A DNA stretch of 32,186 nt from Candidatus Companilactobacillus pullicola. Lineage in GTDB: Bacteria > Bacillota > Bacilli > Lactobacillales > Lactobacillaceae. Positions 1 through 8,352 of the stretch are shown piece by piece (position 1 is the first letter of the stretch; the number at the start of each line of letters is the position of its first letter). The notes below the pieces were generated by a model. The model searched no databases, was not told the DNA's origin, and worked only from the letters and a program-made list of their open reading frames with translations. The stretch is taken from positions 1-32,186 of the forward strand of contig DXCM01000067.1 in the NCBI GenBank assembly GCA_019116025.1. Direction: 5' to 3'. Position numbers and translations under genes: made by a program.

Positions 1-1252
1 CTTCTTGGTTCAATAAATCGTAGTCAACGGGTTGACCACTAGCATCTAAAATGTTGAAATTCTTTGATTTTGTGGAAATTTGAATCGTTTGGACTTTATC
101 CATCTCGATTGGAAGTGGATTCCAGAGATAAATATCATATGGTGAATTTTCGGAGATACTTAATTTTCTAACTAAGTAATCGATAATTGAGTACGATAAT
201 TGATCAGCCACTTTGGCACGATGAAGGATATCGTCATTGGTCTTATCACTGTTGCAGCCCCCAGAGCTGTCATGAGCTTGTCCACGGAAAATGGTTTTCC
301 AGATGTCATCGACAAGTCCTTGTTTTGGTTCAATACCATATGATTTAGCTAGAGCCATTAATGGTTCTACTTGATAAGTCATACGACGTTCTAAGCGGTC
401 ATAAATTTGTTTGAGATCGGCTCTTGAAGAGTAAATTCCACGATGAATTTTTGAAGCTGAAGGATCAATGAATTCACCATCGTAGTCAGGCAGATTCTTG
501 ACCTTTCTCAAGTTTTCGAAGTATTGGGGATAGTTACTTTCACGAATAATATATTCATCGGATAATTTCTCATTAGCCAAATTTATTCTATCTTTAAGAT
601 TGTAATCAACTGAACGTTGATCGCCACCAATAGGTAGGACTAATTCGTCTGATTCAGTATCGGTACTAACACGGTCGAGTAAATCTTTGAAATCGTCATT
701 CTCAACTAGTTGGACGCCGGCGTAGTAACCATTCTTGATGTTGGCAGTAAGGACTTTGGAACCATCGTTACTGTTCCAATAGAAGTAGCGAGCGTTCTTT
801 TCTTTAGGCATTCCTCGCCAGAAGACGGCACTGTAGATGTCGAATCCGTTATAGATTTTAGGCATATCTTGACCTTGTCCAAAGGAGTCAGGAAGATAAG
901 CTACCTTCATTACGCCACCTAAATCGTTAGCAATTTGCGAACCAATGGCTAAATTATGGACAATTGATTCTCCAGAAGTAACCATTTCGTCGATCTGTGT
1001 ATACCAAGGCCCAATAAATAATCTTTTTTCAGTGACAAATTTTTTAATAGTGGCCTTTTTTTCGGGAAAACTACTCAAGTAGTCATCCACGATAGACATT
1101 TGACCATCTAATAGATAGTAATTTAAATCATTATTTTCTAGGGCATCTAAGACTTCATCCATATGGTAAGCAAACTGGACACGAGCTTCTTGCCTAGTAA
1201 AATACCATTCGAAATCCCAATGCGTATGTGCGATTGCATAAACTTTTTTCAT
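1..1252 (-). CDS. GH38 alpha-mannosidase, N-terminal 417 residues (C-terminus beyond left edge)
   Basis: The reading frame runs open from an ATG at 1252-1250 to the left edge, so the C-terminal half is missing. Visible GH38 signatures are HTHWD at residues 9-13 (zinc-binding His and Asp), YLPDSFGQ around residue 122 (the Asp is the family nucleophile) and AHDSSGGCNSDKT near residue 350 (third zinc region). It resembles MngB-type cytoplasmic mannosidases that act on PTS-imported phospho-mannosides, and has no signal peptide. By eye its first 126 residues are about two-thirds identical to the complete GH38 protein at 21086-23719. An AAGGGAG ribosome site precedes the ATG, and the gene starts 15 bases after the stop of the PTS IIC gene, so the two form one operon. 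Exact substrate (alpha-1,2/1,3/1,6, phosphorylated or not) cannot be read from sequence. Confidence 0.93.
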   Translation of the reverse strand, partial: MKKVYAIAHTHWDFEWYFTRQEARVQFAYHMDEVLDALENNDLNYYLLDGQMSIVDDYLSSFPEKKATIKKFVTEKRLFIGPWYTQIDEMVTSGESIVHNLAIGSQIANDLGGVMKVAYLPDSFGQGQDMPKIYNGFDIYSAVFWRGMPKEKNARYFYWNSNDGSKVLTANIKNGYYAGVQLVENDDFKDLLDRVSTDTESDELVLPIGGDQRSVDYNLKDRINLANEKLSDEYIIRESNYPQYFENLRKVKNLPDYDGEFIDPSASKIHRGIYSSRADLKQIYDRLERRMTYQVEPLMALAKSYGIEPKQGLVDDIWKTIFRGQAHDSSGGCNSDKTNDDILHRAKVADQLSYSIIDYLVRKLSISENSPYDIYLWNPLPIEMDKVQTIQISTKSKNFNILDASGQPVDYDLLNQE

Positions 1253-1267
1253 TTGAAATTAACTCCC

Positions 1268-2614
1268 TTAGGCTGCTGCAGGTTCAGCATTCTTTAGTGC
1301 TTGTTCACGTTCATTTCTTTGGTTGATAATTACAAATGGTGAGTAAAGAATAACATCCAATACTACAAGGACAAACGTTAGAACAACTGGACTTAGATGG
1401 AAGGCACCTAAAATCCAAGTACTGATAAAGATTGGTTCGTTACCAGAATTTAGAACAACAAGTGGAACTACCCAACCGATTTTTGTTACTACATAAGCGA
1501 TTACGGCGTTTGTAATTGGAACAAGGATCCATGGAATGAACATGATTGGATTTAGAACGATTGGTAAACCGAAGATAATAGGTTCATTGATACCGAATAG
1601 TCCAGGGATAAGTCCAAGTTTAGCAACTTCACGTTCCTTTTCACCTTTTCTGGCAAAAATCAACATGGCGATAATTAGACCAAAGGTTGCACCAGAACCA
1701 CCGATCATGGCATAAACGTTAGTCATAGTGTTAGGAGCAATAGAAATACCAGCAAAACTTTGTGTCTTAGCAAATTTAGCAACGTCTTGTAGGAATAGAG
1801 GTAGCCAGAATGCTGAAACAACACCCCAAACGATATTGAAACCGTGAAGGCCAAGGAACCAAAGAATTTGTTCTAGTAAAATAACAACGATGATAGCAGG
1901 TAATCCAGTACCAACACTCAACATTGGTTTGATAATTACAACGGAGATCAATTCGATTAGAGATGTGAAACCAAGTGATTGAATAGCAATTCTAACAACA
2001 CCGAAAATCAAAAGTACTTCGGAAATTGGAATTAGTGAGAAGAAAGAATCAAAGACGTTCTGTGGTACGTTTCCGGGCATTTTGATAGTGAATTTACTAT
2101 GTGAAAACTTGTTGTACATGAATACGGCAAGCATACCAACGATTAGAGCTGTAAACATACCTTCATAACTGAAGAAGGAAGTAGCGAATCCTTCGACAAT
2201 TTTTGCTTTAGGATCGGCAAAGTTAATATTGTTTGGAACCATGATGAAGTAAGCAGCTAAAGCTAATAATGTCGCTAAAATAGGGTTAAGGTTTTTGTTT
2301 GCAGGTTTGCGTTTCAATTCATTAGCATAGGAGTAAGCTGATGATAGGACAACGATCAGTGCAACAATACCTAATGTAGCAGTACCAAGATAACCGAATA
2401 AGTTACTTGTATTTGTTAACCAGATGTTGTCGATTTTTTGTGCTTTGATCAAAGCATCGATTTGCATTTTGATCAAATTTGAGAATGAACCAACAACGGT
2501 AAATGGAATAGTTCTAATAAAAGCATTCTTTATGGCTTGAAGAATGGTATTTTTTTCTACCCAAGAGGACATCTTTAGCAATGGCCCTTGGAATTTATCA
2601 AGATCAAATTTCAT
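1268..2614 (-). CDS. PTS EIIC permease, lactose/cellobiose (Lac/Chb) family
   Basis: A 448-residue, strongly hydrophobic protein with about ten membrane segments. The signature GLFGINEPIIFG around residue 340 is typical of Lac/Chb-family EIIC, where the INEP segment lies at the sugar site. The EIIC would translocate and, with EIIB, phosphorylate an oligosaccharide. No EIIA or EIIB of this family lies in the window, so it must borrow them from elsewhere. It leads the operon with the GH38 gene, so the expected substrate is a mannoside rather than cellobiose. The promoter (TTTACA, 16 bp, TATAAT) and an overlapping cre-like box lie upstream, and a divergent GntR regulator faces it. The ATG at 2614 has a GGAGGGAT ribosome site just upstream. 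Confidence 0.92.
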   Translation of the reverse strand: MKFDLDKFQGPLLKMSSWVEKNTILQAIKNAFIRTIPFTVVGSFSNLIKMQIDALIKAQKIDNIWLTNTSNLFGYLGTATLGIVALIVVLSSAYSYANELKRKPANKNLNPILATLLALAAYFIMVPNNINFADPKAKIVEGFATSFFSYEGMFTALIVGMLAVFMYNKFSHSKFTIKMPGNVPQNVFDSFFSLIPISEVLLIFGVVRIAIQSLGFTSLIELISVVIIKPMLSVGTGLPAIIVVILLEQILWFLGLHGFNIVWGVVSAFWLPLFLQDVAKFAKTQSFAGISIAPNTMTNVYAMIGGSGATFGLIIAMLIFARKGEKEREVAKLGLIPGLFGINEPIIFGLPIVLNPIMFIPWILVPITNAVIAYVVTKIGWVVPLVVLNSGNEPIFISTWILGAFHLSPVVLTFVLVVLDVILYSPFVIINQRNEREQALKNAEPAAA

Positions 2615-2635
2615 GGTAATCCCTCCAGATTTTTT

Positions 2636-2651
2636 AAGTAAGCGCTAACTT
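2636..2651 (+). promoter_or_regulatory. cre-like CcpA box in front of PTS IIC
   Basis: AAGTAAGCGCTAACTT matches the WTGNAANCGNWNNCWW consensus with one mismatch (A for T at position 2). It covers the expected transcription start of the minus-strand PTS gene, a position consistent with repression by CcpA. Confidence 0.65.
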
Positions 2652-2660
2652 TCAAAACCA

Positions 2661-2688
2661 ATTATATATGCTAAATAAAATTTGTAAA
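2661..2688 (-). promoter_or_regulatory. Promoter of PTS IIC-GH38 operon
   Basis: Read on the minus strand: -35 TTTACA (2688-2683), 16-bp spacer, -10 TATAAT (2666-2661). The start would fall near 2654, overlapping the cre-like box. Confidence 0.6.
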
Positions 2689-2699
2689 GGAAATTTTAT

Positions 2700-2735
2700 T
2701 AATTTGTATAATCAAATTATCAAATATGATATAAT
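2700..2735 (+). promoter_or_regulatory. Candidate GntR operator and regulator promoter
   Basis: A perfect 7-bp inverted repeat, TAATTTG (2700-2706) and CAAATTA (2713-2719), separated by TATAAT, lies between the divergent PTS and GntR genes. A second TATAAT at 2730-2735 is the better-placed -10 for the regulator gene; its -35 is weak. Binding by the adjacent GntR protein is inferred from position. A half-copy, TAATTTGAG, recurs at 3705-3713 before the GH125 gene. Confidence 0.4.
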
Positions 2736-2767
2736 TTGAGTAAGCAAATTAGTACAAGAGGTAGTTT

Positions 2768-3484
2768 ATGTATAGATACAAAGAAATATATTCAGATATA
2801 AAAAATAGCATCTTAACGAATCACTATAGAGCGGGTAAACCTCTGCCTACTCAAGAAATGTTGTCTAAAAAATATGACGTCAGTAGATTAACTTTGAAGA
2901 AAGCTCTCAATCTTCTTTTGGATGAAGGATTAATTGTTAGTAAGCAAGGTTCAGGAACCTATGTAAGGAATCAACCATTGTCAAAAAGCGATGAGTTATT
3001 GCCTTTGGATATGCCCATAGGTGTTACATATTCTCATCGAGGTCAAAAAATAACTAGCAAGGTTATTGAGTTTGGGGCCAGATTGCCGACTGAGGAAGAA
3101 GCCAAGAATCTGTCTATAAAGGCGAATGAACCTGTTTACGAGATAAAGCGAGAACGATTTGTAAACGGAAAAACCTATAGTTATGAACACACGATTATGC
3201 CTACTAGTGTTGTACCTTTGGATGAAAAAGTTGTAGAGGGTTCGATCTATGATTTTCTGGGGGAACATAAGATTGCAATGACAGATGCTCGCAGAATCGT
3301 ATATGCACAAGGTGCGGATGAAGAAATAGCTCAGGGATTGGGTATTAATGTTAAGGATCCCGTGTTAACGATTGAACAGGTTGTCTTCGATCAAGATGGC
3401 AGAGCTTTTGAGTATTCGCATTCCAGCTTCCTAAGTGAGAAGAGCAAGTTTGTCTTTGATGTACACCGTACAGACCAATGGTAA
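2768..3484 (+). CDS. GntR-family (HutC/UTRA) transcriptional regulator
   Basis: 238 residues. The N-terminal 70 residues form a GntR winged helix: a PLPTQEMLSKKYDVSRLTLK recognition region, then LLDEGLIVSKQGSGTYV as the wing. Residues about 85-235 form a UTRA effector domain, which in this family binds phosphorylated sugars. The ATG at 2768 has an AGAGG site six bases upstream. The gene is divergent from the PTS IIC-GH38 operon and precedes GH125-GH1, so it probably represses both sides and is released by a mannoside-phosphate. The effector is inferred, not known. Confidence 0.93.
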   Translation: MYRYKEIYSDIKNSILTNHYRAGKPLPTQEMLSKKYDVSRLTLKKALNLLLDEGLIVSKQGSGTYVRNQPLSKSDELLPLDMPIGVTYSHRGQKITSKVIEFGARLPTEEEAKNLSIKANEPVYEIKRERFVNGKTYSYEHTIMPTSVVPLDEKVVEGSIYDFLGEHKIAMTDARRIVYAQGADEEIAQGLGINVKDPVLTIEQVVFDQDGRAFEYSHSSFLSEKSKFVFDVHRTDQW

Positions 3485-3514
3485 TTTTAGATTTTGTTGA
3501 GGTGTAAAACTGCC

Positions 3515-3684
3515 GTCCTCCGCAAAAATTGGAAATGCTGTTGGAACGCTATGGGCACGATTTGAAACTAATTATTTTACACTCCGTGCAAAATAATGAA
3601 TTTCCAAAGTCGGCCTCATTGTAACCGGCAAAGCCGGTAACAATGATTTCATAGCTGAACGTATTTCCAATTTTTGCTCCGGAC
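3515..3684. repeat. 170-bp structured intergenic element with terminal inverted repeats
   Basis: The ends are inverted: 3515-3536 and 3663-3684 agree at 19 of 22 positions, including a perfect 15-bp core (GCAAAAATTGGAAAT and its complement). Inside are two further hairpins: 3571-3597 (8-bp arms ATTATTTT/AAAATAAT plus CAC/GTG) and 3617-3645 (13-bp arms with one mismatch, CATTGTAACCGGC and GCCGGTAACAATG, loop AAA). No coding potential is seen. The architecture resembles a MITE or a large RNA-forming intergenic repeat. It fills most of the 288 bases between the GntR and GH125 genes. It occurs once in this window, so repetitiveness elsewhere is a guess. Confidence 0.6.
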
Positions 3685-3787
3685 TAAATAACACTTTGAC
3701 TATTTAATTTGAGATAAATGTATTAGTTGATATATTAGGTACGACTCGATTTTTGGACAAAAACTGGATTGTTTGGAGGATAAGATT

Positions 3788-5080
3788 TTGGAAGAAAAAA
3801 CTATTTCACCAGCTGTAAAAGAATTCATGGACGAAGTCACAAAAAAAGCCAGTCAGAATCATGCTGACTGGGCTAAAGTTTTTAATGTGACTTATGCAAA
3901 TACTTTGGAAACAACGGTTAAAAAGATTTCTGACAATGACATATTTATTTTGACAGGGGATATTCCTGCTATGTGGCAGAGGGATTCAACTTGTCAGGTA
4001 CGTCCTTATCTAGTGATGGCACAAGAAGTACCAGAGATTTCTGATTTTATTAGAGGTGTAGTTAAGCGCCAATTCTTCAATATGAATCACGATCCATATG
4101 CAAATGCTTTTAACAGTGAGCCTAATAATGCCGGTCATCACAAAGACCATACTAAGATGACGCCTTGGATCTGGGAGCGAAAGTTTGAAATAGATTCACT
4201 CTGCTTCCCAGTTCAATTGGCTTACTTACTCTATAAGAATACCGGTAGAACAGATCAATTTGATGAAGATTTTGTAAGTGGAATTCAAAAGTTATTGAAT
4301 GTATTCGAGACGGAACAACATCATACTACAAAATCAGAGTATCGATTTGAACGGGATGAAGATAGACCGGAAGATACTTTAACTAACAATGGAATGGGTT
4401 CACCTGTTGCGGAAACAGGAATGATCTGGTCTGGATTTAGACCTAGCGACGACGCATGTGTCTATGGATACTTAGTACCTGCTAATATGTTTGCAGTCCT
4501 TATTTTGGACTATATTCAGGACATCTTCAGTACTGTTCTTGATGATGAAAAGATTGTAAATAAAGCTAAAAAGATCCAAACGGAAGTTAAGAATGGTATT
4601 GAAAAGTACGGTACAACGACAAATAAAGCTGGCGAGAGAATTTATGCTTATGAAACTGACGGCTTAGGACACTATTTGATTATGGATGATGGGAACGTCC
4701 CTAATTTGTTGAGTACACCTTATCTACACTACACAGCAATGGATGATCCAACCTATTTGAACACGAGAAGAACAATTTTGAGTTCAGAAAATCCATATTA
4801 TTATGCCGGAAAGTTTGGCAAAGGCTTAGGTAGTCCGCATACACCAGAAAATTATATTTGGCATATTGCACTTGCTATCCAAGGATTGACGCAACCAGAT
4901 AAAGCCGAAAAAGAGCGTCTTCTAAATAATATGGTAGCCACAACTGCGGGTACTAACATGATGCATGAAGGTTTTGATGTTGATGATCCTAACAAATTTA
5001 CTCGTGAGTGGTTCTCATGGGCTAATATGATGTATTGCGAATTATTTTTAAATTATTTCGACTATAAAATTAAAGAATAA
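3788..5080 (+). CDS. GH125 exo-alpha-1,6-mannosidase family protein
   Basis: About 430 residues, the normal length for GH125 (formerly DUF1237), a metal-independent inverting exo-alpha-mannosidase family. Family landmarks visible are GDIPAMWQRDSTCQ near residue 60, the GMGSPVAETGMIWSGFRPSDD block near residue 210 (region of the general acid) and REWFSWANMMYCELFLNYF at the C-terminus (region of the general base). No signal peptide, so it acts in the cytoplasm on imported, perhaps phosphorylated, mannosides. The start is best placed at TTG 3788, seven bases after GGAGGA (3775-3780); a TTG at 3773 is in frame but overlaps that ribosome site. The next gene starts 12 bases after its stop. It probably belongs to the regulon of the upstream GntR protein. 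Confidence 0.92.
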   Translation: MEEKTISPAVKEFMDEVTKKASQNHADWAKVFNVTYANTLETTVKKISDNDIFILTGDIPAMWQRDSTCQVRPYLVMAQEVPEISDFIRGVVKRQFFNMNHDPYANAFNSEPNNAGHHKDHTKMTPWIWERKFEIDSLCFPVQLAYLLYKNTGRTDQFDEDFVSGIQKLLNVFETEQHHTTKSEYRFERDEDRPEDTLTNNGMGSPVAETGMIWSGFRPSDDACVYGYLVPANMFAVLILDYIQDIFSTVLDDEKIVNKAKKIQTEVKNGIEKYGTTTNKAGERIYAYETDGLGHYLIMDDGNVPNLLSTPYLHYTAMDDPTYLNTRRTILSSENPYYYAGKFGKGLGSPHTPENYIWHIALAIQGLTQPDKAEKERLLNNMVATTAGTNMMHEGFDVDDPNKFTREWFSWANMMYCELFLNYFDYKIKE

Positions 5081-5092
5081 TGAGGGATGATA

Positions 5093-6466
5093 ATGCTTAA
5101 ATTTCCTAACAACTTTCTCTGGGGTGCAGCAGCGTCCGCACCACAAACAGAAGGACATAGTCTTTTGAACGGTAAATCAGCGACAACTTGGGATAAATGG
5201 TTTGAAATGAATCCTGAGAAATTTAACAACAATCAAGGGCCAAGTGACACTTCTAATACTTATGAAATGTATCATGAGGATGTTCTCGATATGAAGAAAA
5301 TTGGGATGAACTCGTATCGAACATCAATTTCATGGGCTAGATTATTACCAGATGGAAAAACATTGAATCCAGAAGCGGTCGAGTTTTATCGGTCATACTT
5401 CCAAGATATGTTGGACAATAATATTAAGCCAATAATTAACCTTTTCCATTTTGATATGCCTTGGTGGTTGATGGAAAAAGGTGGCTGGGAGAATCGTGAG
5501 TCTGTAGATGATTTTGCCTTTTACACAAAGACGGCCTTTGAACAATTTGGAGATTTAGTTCATGATTGGACAACTTTTAATGAACCAATGGTGCATGTTG
5601 AATGTGGATATTTATACGGATTCCACTATCCAGCTATTGTTGATATGAAAAAGGCTGTTCAAGTCGGTTATCATACTTTGATGGCTCATGTTATGGCTAC
5701 AAAAGCTTTCAGAGACAGCAAAGTTAAAGGCAAAATTGGAATAATTTTGAATGTGTTGCCGGCTTATGCAAGAAGTGAAAGTAGCGAAGATTTAAAAGCA
5801 AAAGCAGCTTCGGATTTATTGAATACAAGAAGCTTTTTAGACCCAGCTGTTTTAGGAAAGATTCCTGAAGAATTGGTTGATTTATTAAGAGAAAATAAAT
5901 TATTACCACAAGTGGAATCTAGTGATCGACAGAATATTAAAGAAAATACTGTTGATTTCATTGGAATTAACTATTATCAACCAAGAAGAGTACAAGCACC
6001 AACCAATCCTAAGGTGCCAGCTGAAATGCCTGAAGATTTGTACGAACCATATGACTGGCCAGATAAGAAAATCAATCCGTATAGAGGTTGGGAGATCTAT
6101 CCTAAGGCACTCTATGATATTGCAATTATGATGCGAGATGACTATAAGAACATTCCTTGGTATGTGAGTGAAAACGGGATGGGTGTCGCCGATGAAGAAA
6201 GATTTATGAACGATGACGGCATGATCGATGATCAATATCGAATAGACTTCATCAAAGAACATCTGGAGCAATTACATAAAGGAATTGAAGCTGGAAGCAA
6301 CTGTTTTGGTTATCATATGTGGACGTTCAATGATTGCTGGTCTTGGCTAAATGGCTATCGAAATCGTTATGGCTTTTACCGAGTTGATTTGGATAATCAT
6401 TTTAAGAGAACCGTTAAGAAGAGTGGTTTGTGGTTTAAAGAATTAGCTGAAAATAATGGATTTTAA
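5093..6466 (+). CDS. GH1 family 6-phospho-beta-glycosidase-like enzyme
   Basis: 457 residues, a complete GH1 barrel. The acid/base TFNEP Glu is at about residue 164 and the nucleophile Glu of VSENG at about 360. ATG 5093 is preferred over ATG 5087 because the GAGGG site (5082-5086) abuts the latter. The phosphate-recognition loop of phospho-glycosidases (Ser, Lys at +7, Tyr at +9 in lactococcal LacG) is recognisable near residues 417-428. Here Ser and Tyr are kept but the Lys position is Asn, with Arg one residue earlier. Non-phospho GH1 enzymes usually have Glu and Phe at the Ser and Tyr sites, so a phosphorylated substrate remains more likely. It is cotranscribed with GH125; a beta-mannoside such as the N-glycan core is possible, a beta-glucoside equally so. 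Confidence 0.93.
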   Translation: MLKFPNNFLWGAAASAPQTEGHSLLNGKSATTWDKWFEMNPEKFNNNQGPSDTSNTYEMYHEDVLDMKKIGMNSYRTSISWARLLPDGKTLNPEAVEFYRSYFQDMLDNNIKPIINLFHFDMPWWLMEKGGWENRESVDDFAFYTKTAFEQFGDLVHDWTTFNEPMVHVECGYLYGFHYPAIVDMKKAVQVGYHTLMAHVMATKAFRDSKVKGKIGIILNVLPAYARSESSEDLKAKAASDLLNTRSFLDPAVLGKIPEELVDLLRENKLLPQVESSDRQNIKENTVDFIGINYYQPRRVQAPTNPKVPAEMPEDLYEPYDWPDKKINPYRGWEIYPKALYDIAIMMRDDYKNIPWYVSENGMGVADEERFMNDDGMIDDQYRIDFIKEHLEQLHKGIEAGSNCFGYHMWTFNDCWSWLNGYRNRYGFYRVDLDNHFKRTVKKSGLWFKELAENNGF

Positions 6467-6484
6467 GTAAAAGAAGAAATTAGA

Positions 6485-6527
6485 AGTTGAAGAATTCCAG
6501 AATTTTGGAATTCTTCAACTTTTTTTT
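6485..6527 (+). terminator. Rho-independent terminator after GH1
   Basis: Perfect 14-bp arms (6485-6498 and 6507-6520, AGTTGAAGAATTCC and its complement) with an 8-base loop, followed by a run of T to 6527. Confidence 0.92.
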
Positions 6528-6608
6528 ATGCGGAATTTTTTAAATTGACAGATTTAACTGAAAATAGTGATTATTTAAATAATAAGAGAATTTGAGATTT
6601 CAGAGGTG

Positions 6609-6669
6609 TTCAGATTTTTAATAAAAAAACTGAATTTTTTTGGTCTACTCCGTACAGTATCGATATACT
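6609..6669 (+). promoter_or_regulatory. Leader region of the PRD-activator/Ula-like operon
   Basis: A weak AT-rich hairpin (TTCAG at 6609-6613 with CTGAA at 6630-6634, then a T run to 6641) may be a second terminator. It is followed by a candidate promoter: TTGGTC (6640-6645), 18-bp spacer, TATACT (6664-6669). Both calls are tentative. No cre box is seen here. Confidence 0.35.
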
Positions 6670-6693
6670 ACACTTCTAATTGAAGGTGATAAC

Positions 6694-8349
6694 TTGAAAG
6701 CAGAACAAAATTTAAATAGTAAAGATCGTAAGTATGTTATTTTGCTCCGTTTACTAAATGGCGAACATCTAAGTTATCAACAATTGTCAGATGAGTACTT
6801 GGTTTCCAGAAGTAGTATTGCTAACGATATCGTTGGTATAAAGAAAATACTATCTGAAGACAATATGGTACTGACGTTTGATAATTCAGGGTCATATTTA
6901 AATGGAGGTGAGATACCAAAACAGCGAGTCTTAAAGCGTTTGATTGTAGATTTTATAAATGATTCGAACATGGATAAGAGTTTACTGCCATTATTTTTAG
7001 ACGAAAAATTGTATGGAAAAATAAAGAAAATTTTCCAAAATATTTTACAGCAATCCAGTTTAGAAGTTCCTGAAAGTTACTTGCAAGATATACTAATTTC
7101 TACTGTGATAGTAATCCAACGAGGCAAATTAGGACTTCATGTCGAGTTACCTGATAAACGCCAATTTGGAAAGCTATTTTTTCAGTTTGATAAATATCCG
7201 TTAGTTTATGAATTGTTAAAGGCTATAGAAACAAACAATATATATAAATTTATTGAACCAGAATTTAGATATTTGTCGTATGTAATTTTAGGTAATGGAT
7301 TCAAATATTTTATGACAGATGCCAAGATTCCAAACGAATTCAGAATCAAAGTTAGAAATTTGATTTCTAAAGTTGGTAATGGAATAAATGTTGATTTTAA
7401 ACAGGATAGTCAATTGGAATCAGATTTGTTAATACACCTTTATCAATTGGTACTTAGGTTACAGGCACATACCTCAGTAGTAAATCCTCTGTTACCCGAT
7501 ATAAGAAAAAACTATAGGAAATTATTTGGAGTTGTATGGTATGCACTAAATGATTTCGGTAATGAGAATGATTTAAAGATATCTGCTGATGAAGTTGGGT
7601 TTGTTACGATTCATTTTCAAGCTGCTTTGGAACGAAATAAAAAGGTCAAGAAAATCTTATTTGTTTGTCCTAATGGAATTGGAACTAGTTCATTCATTAC
7701 TGCAAAATTAAGAAGAATATTACCTGATGTCACGTTGATAGAGATAGTTTCAATTCATAATTTGGCAAAACAAGATTTATCAGATGTGGATTTAATTATT
7801 TCAACTGTCGATATTCAGAATAAATCAATTCCAATTGTTAGAATTTCTCCAATCATAACGGACCAGGATATAAAGCGAGTTATGAGTAAATATATTGATA
7901 TAACCTTAGCTCAAAGTAATAAAGAAATTATAGAGAATGACGGATCTTTGATTCCTACAGTGGATAGTCTAAAAGGTCATGTTTTCTTTGGAAGCGTTAA
8001 GGATTCCAATGAAGCAATTGATTTTTTACAAAAGAAAAATCATTGGAATACCAGGGAACGTGCTGAAGAATTTAAAGAATCAGTTATTAAGCGTGAAGAA
8101 ATTCAGTCTACATATTTAGGAAATGGTTTTGCAATCCCACATGGGAAACCAACGTTAGTAGATAAAACAAATATTTCAATTTTAATTTTGGACAAACCAA
8201 TTTTATGGGGGTCATCACAAGTTGATGTGGTGGCACTATTAATGATACGTAAAAATGACAACGCTTACATAGAGCCGTTTATGAATCTTTTAATGAAAGG
8301 TATCGAGGATAAAAGCTGGTTTGTGTCGAAAATGATGGAGGTTAAATAG
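6694..8349 (+). CDS. PRD-type PTS-controlled transcriptional activator (HTH-PRD-PRD-EIIB-EIIA)
   Basis: About 552 residues. Order: DNA-binding HTH (about 1-65, LSYQQLSDEYLVSRSSI), two PRD-like regions (about 80-200 and 235-310), an EIIB-like domain with its Cys at residue 325 (ILFVCPNGIGTS), and an EIIA domain with its His at 483 (GFAIPHGK). PRD2 keeps both expected histidines (H248 and H307). PRD1 appears to have lost both (DILISTVIVIQR and YLSYVILGN). TTG 6694 is chosen because GAAGGTG lies seven bases upstream; an earlier in-frame TTG at 6640 has no ribosome site. The IIA gene starts four bases after the stop, so it controls its own Ula-like operon. It resembles MtlR/LicR/ManR-class activators in architecture. 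Confidence 0.9.
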   Translation: MKAEQNLNSKDRKYVILLRLLNGEHLSYQQLSDEYLVSRSSIANDIVGIKKILSEDNMVLTFDNSGSYLNGGEIPKQRVLKRLIVDFINDSNMDKSLLPLFLDEKLYGKIKKIFQNILQQSSLEVPESYLQDILISTVIVIQRGKLGLHVELPDKRQFGKLFFQFDKYPLVYELLKAIETNNIYKFIEPEFRYLSYVILGNGFKYFMTDAKIPNEFRIKVRNLISKVGNGINVDFKQDSQLESDLLIHLYQLVLRLQAHTSVVNPLLPDIRKNYRKLFGVVWYALNDFGNENDLKISADEVGFVTIHFQAALERNKKVKKILFVCPNGIGTSSFITAKLRRILPDVTLIEIVSIHNLAKQDLSDVDLIISTVDIQNKSIPIVRISPIITDQDIKRVMSKYIDITLAQSNKEIIENDGSLIPTVDSLKGHVFFGSVKDSNEAIDFLQKKNHWNTRERAEEFKESVIKREEIQSTYLGNGFAIPHGKPTLVDKTNISILILDKPILWGSSQVDVVALLMIRKNDNAYIEPFMNLLMKGIEDKSWFVSKMMEVK

Positions 8350-8352
8350 ATC

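Noticed and set aside
710..922. 70-codon plus-strand frame at the left end
   Set aside because: It lies opposite the GH38 gene, whose catalytic motifs are read on the minus strand.
5903..6271. 122-codon open frame antisense to GH1, and shorter frames nearby
   Set aside because: They lie within the conserved GH1 catalytic domain, with no ribosome site or recognisable product.
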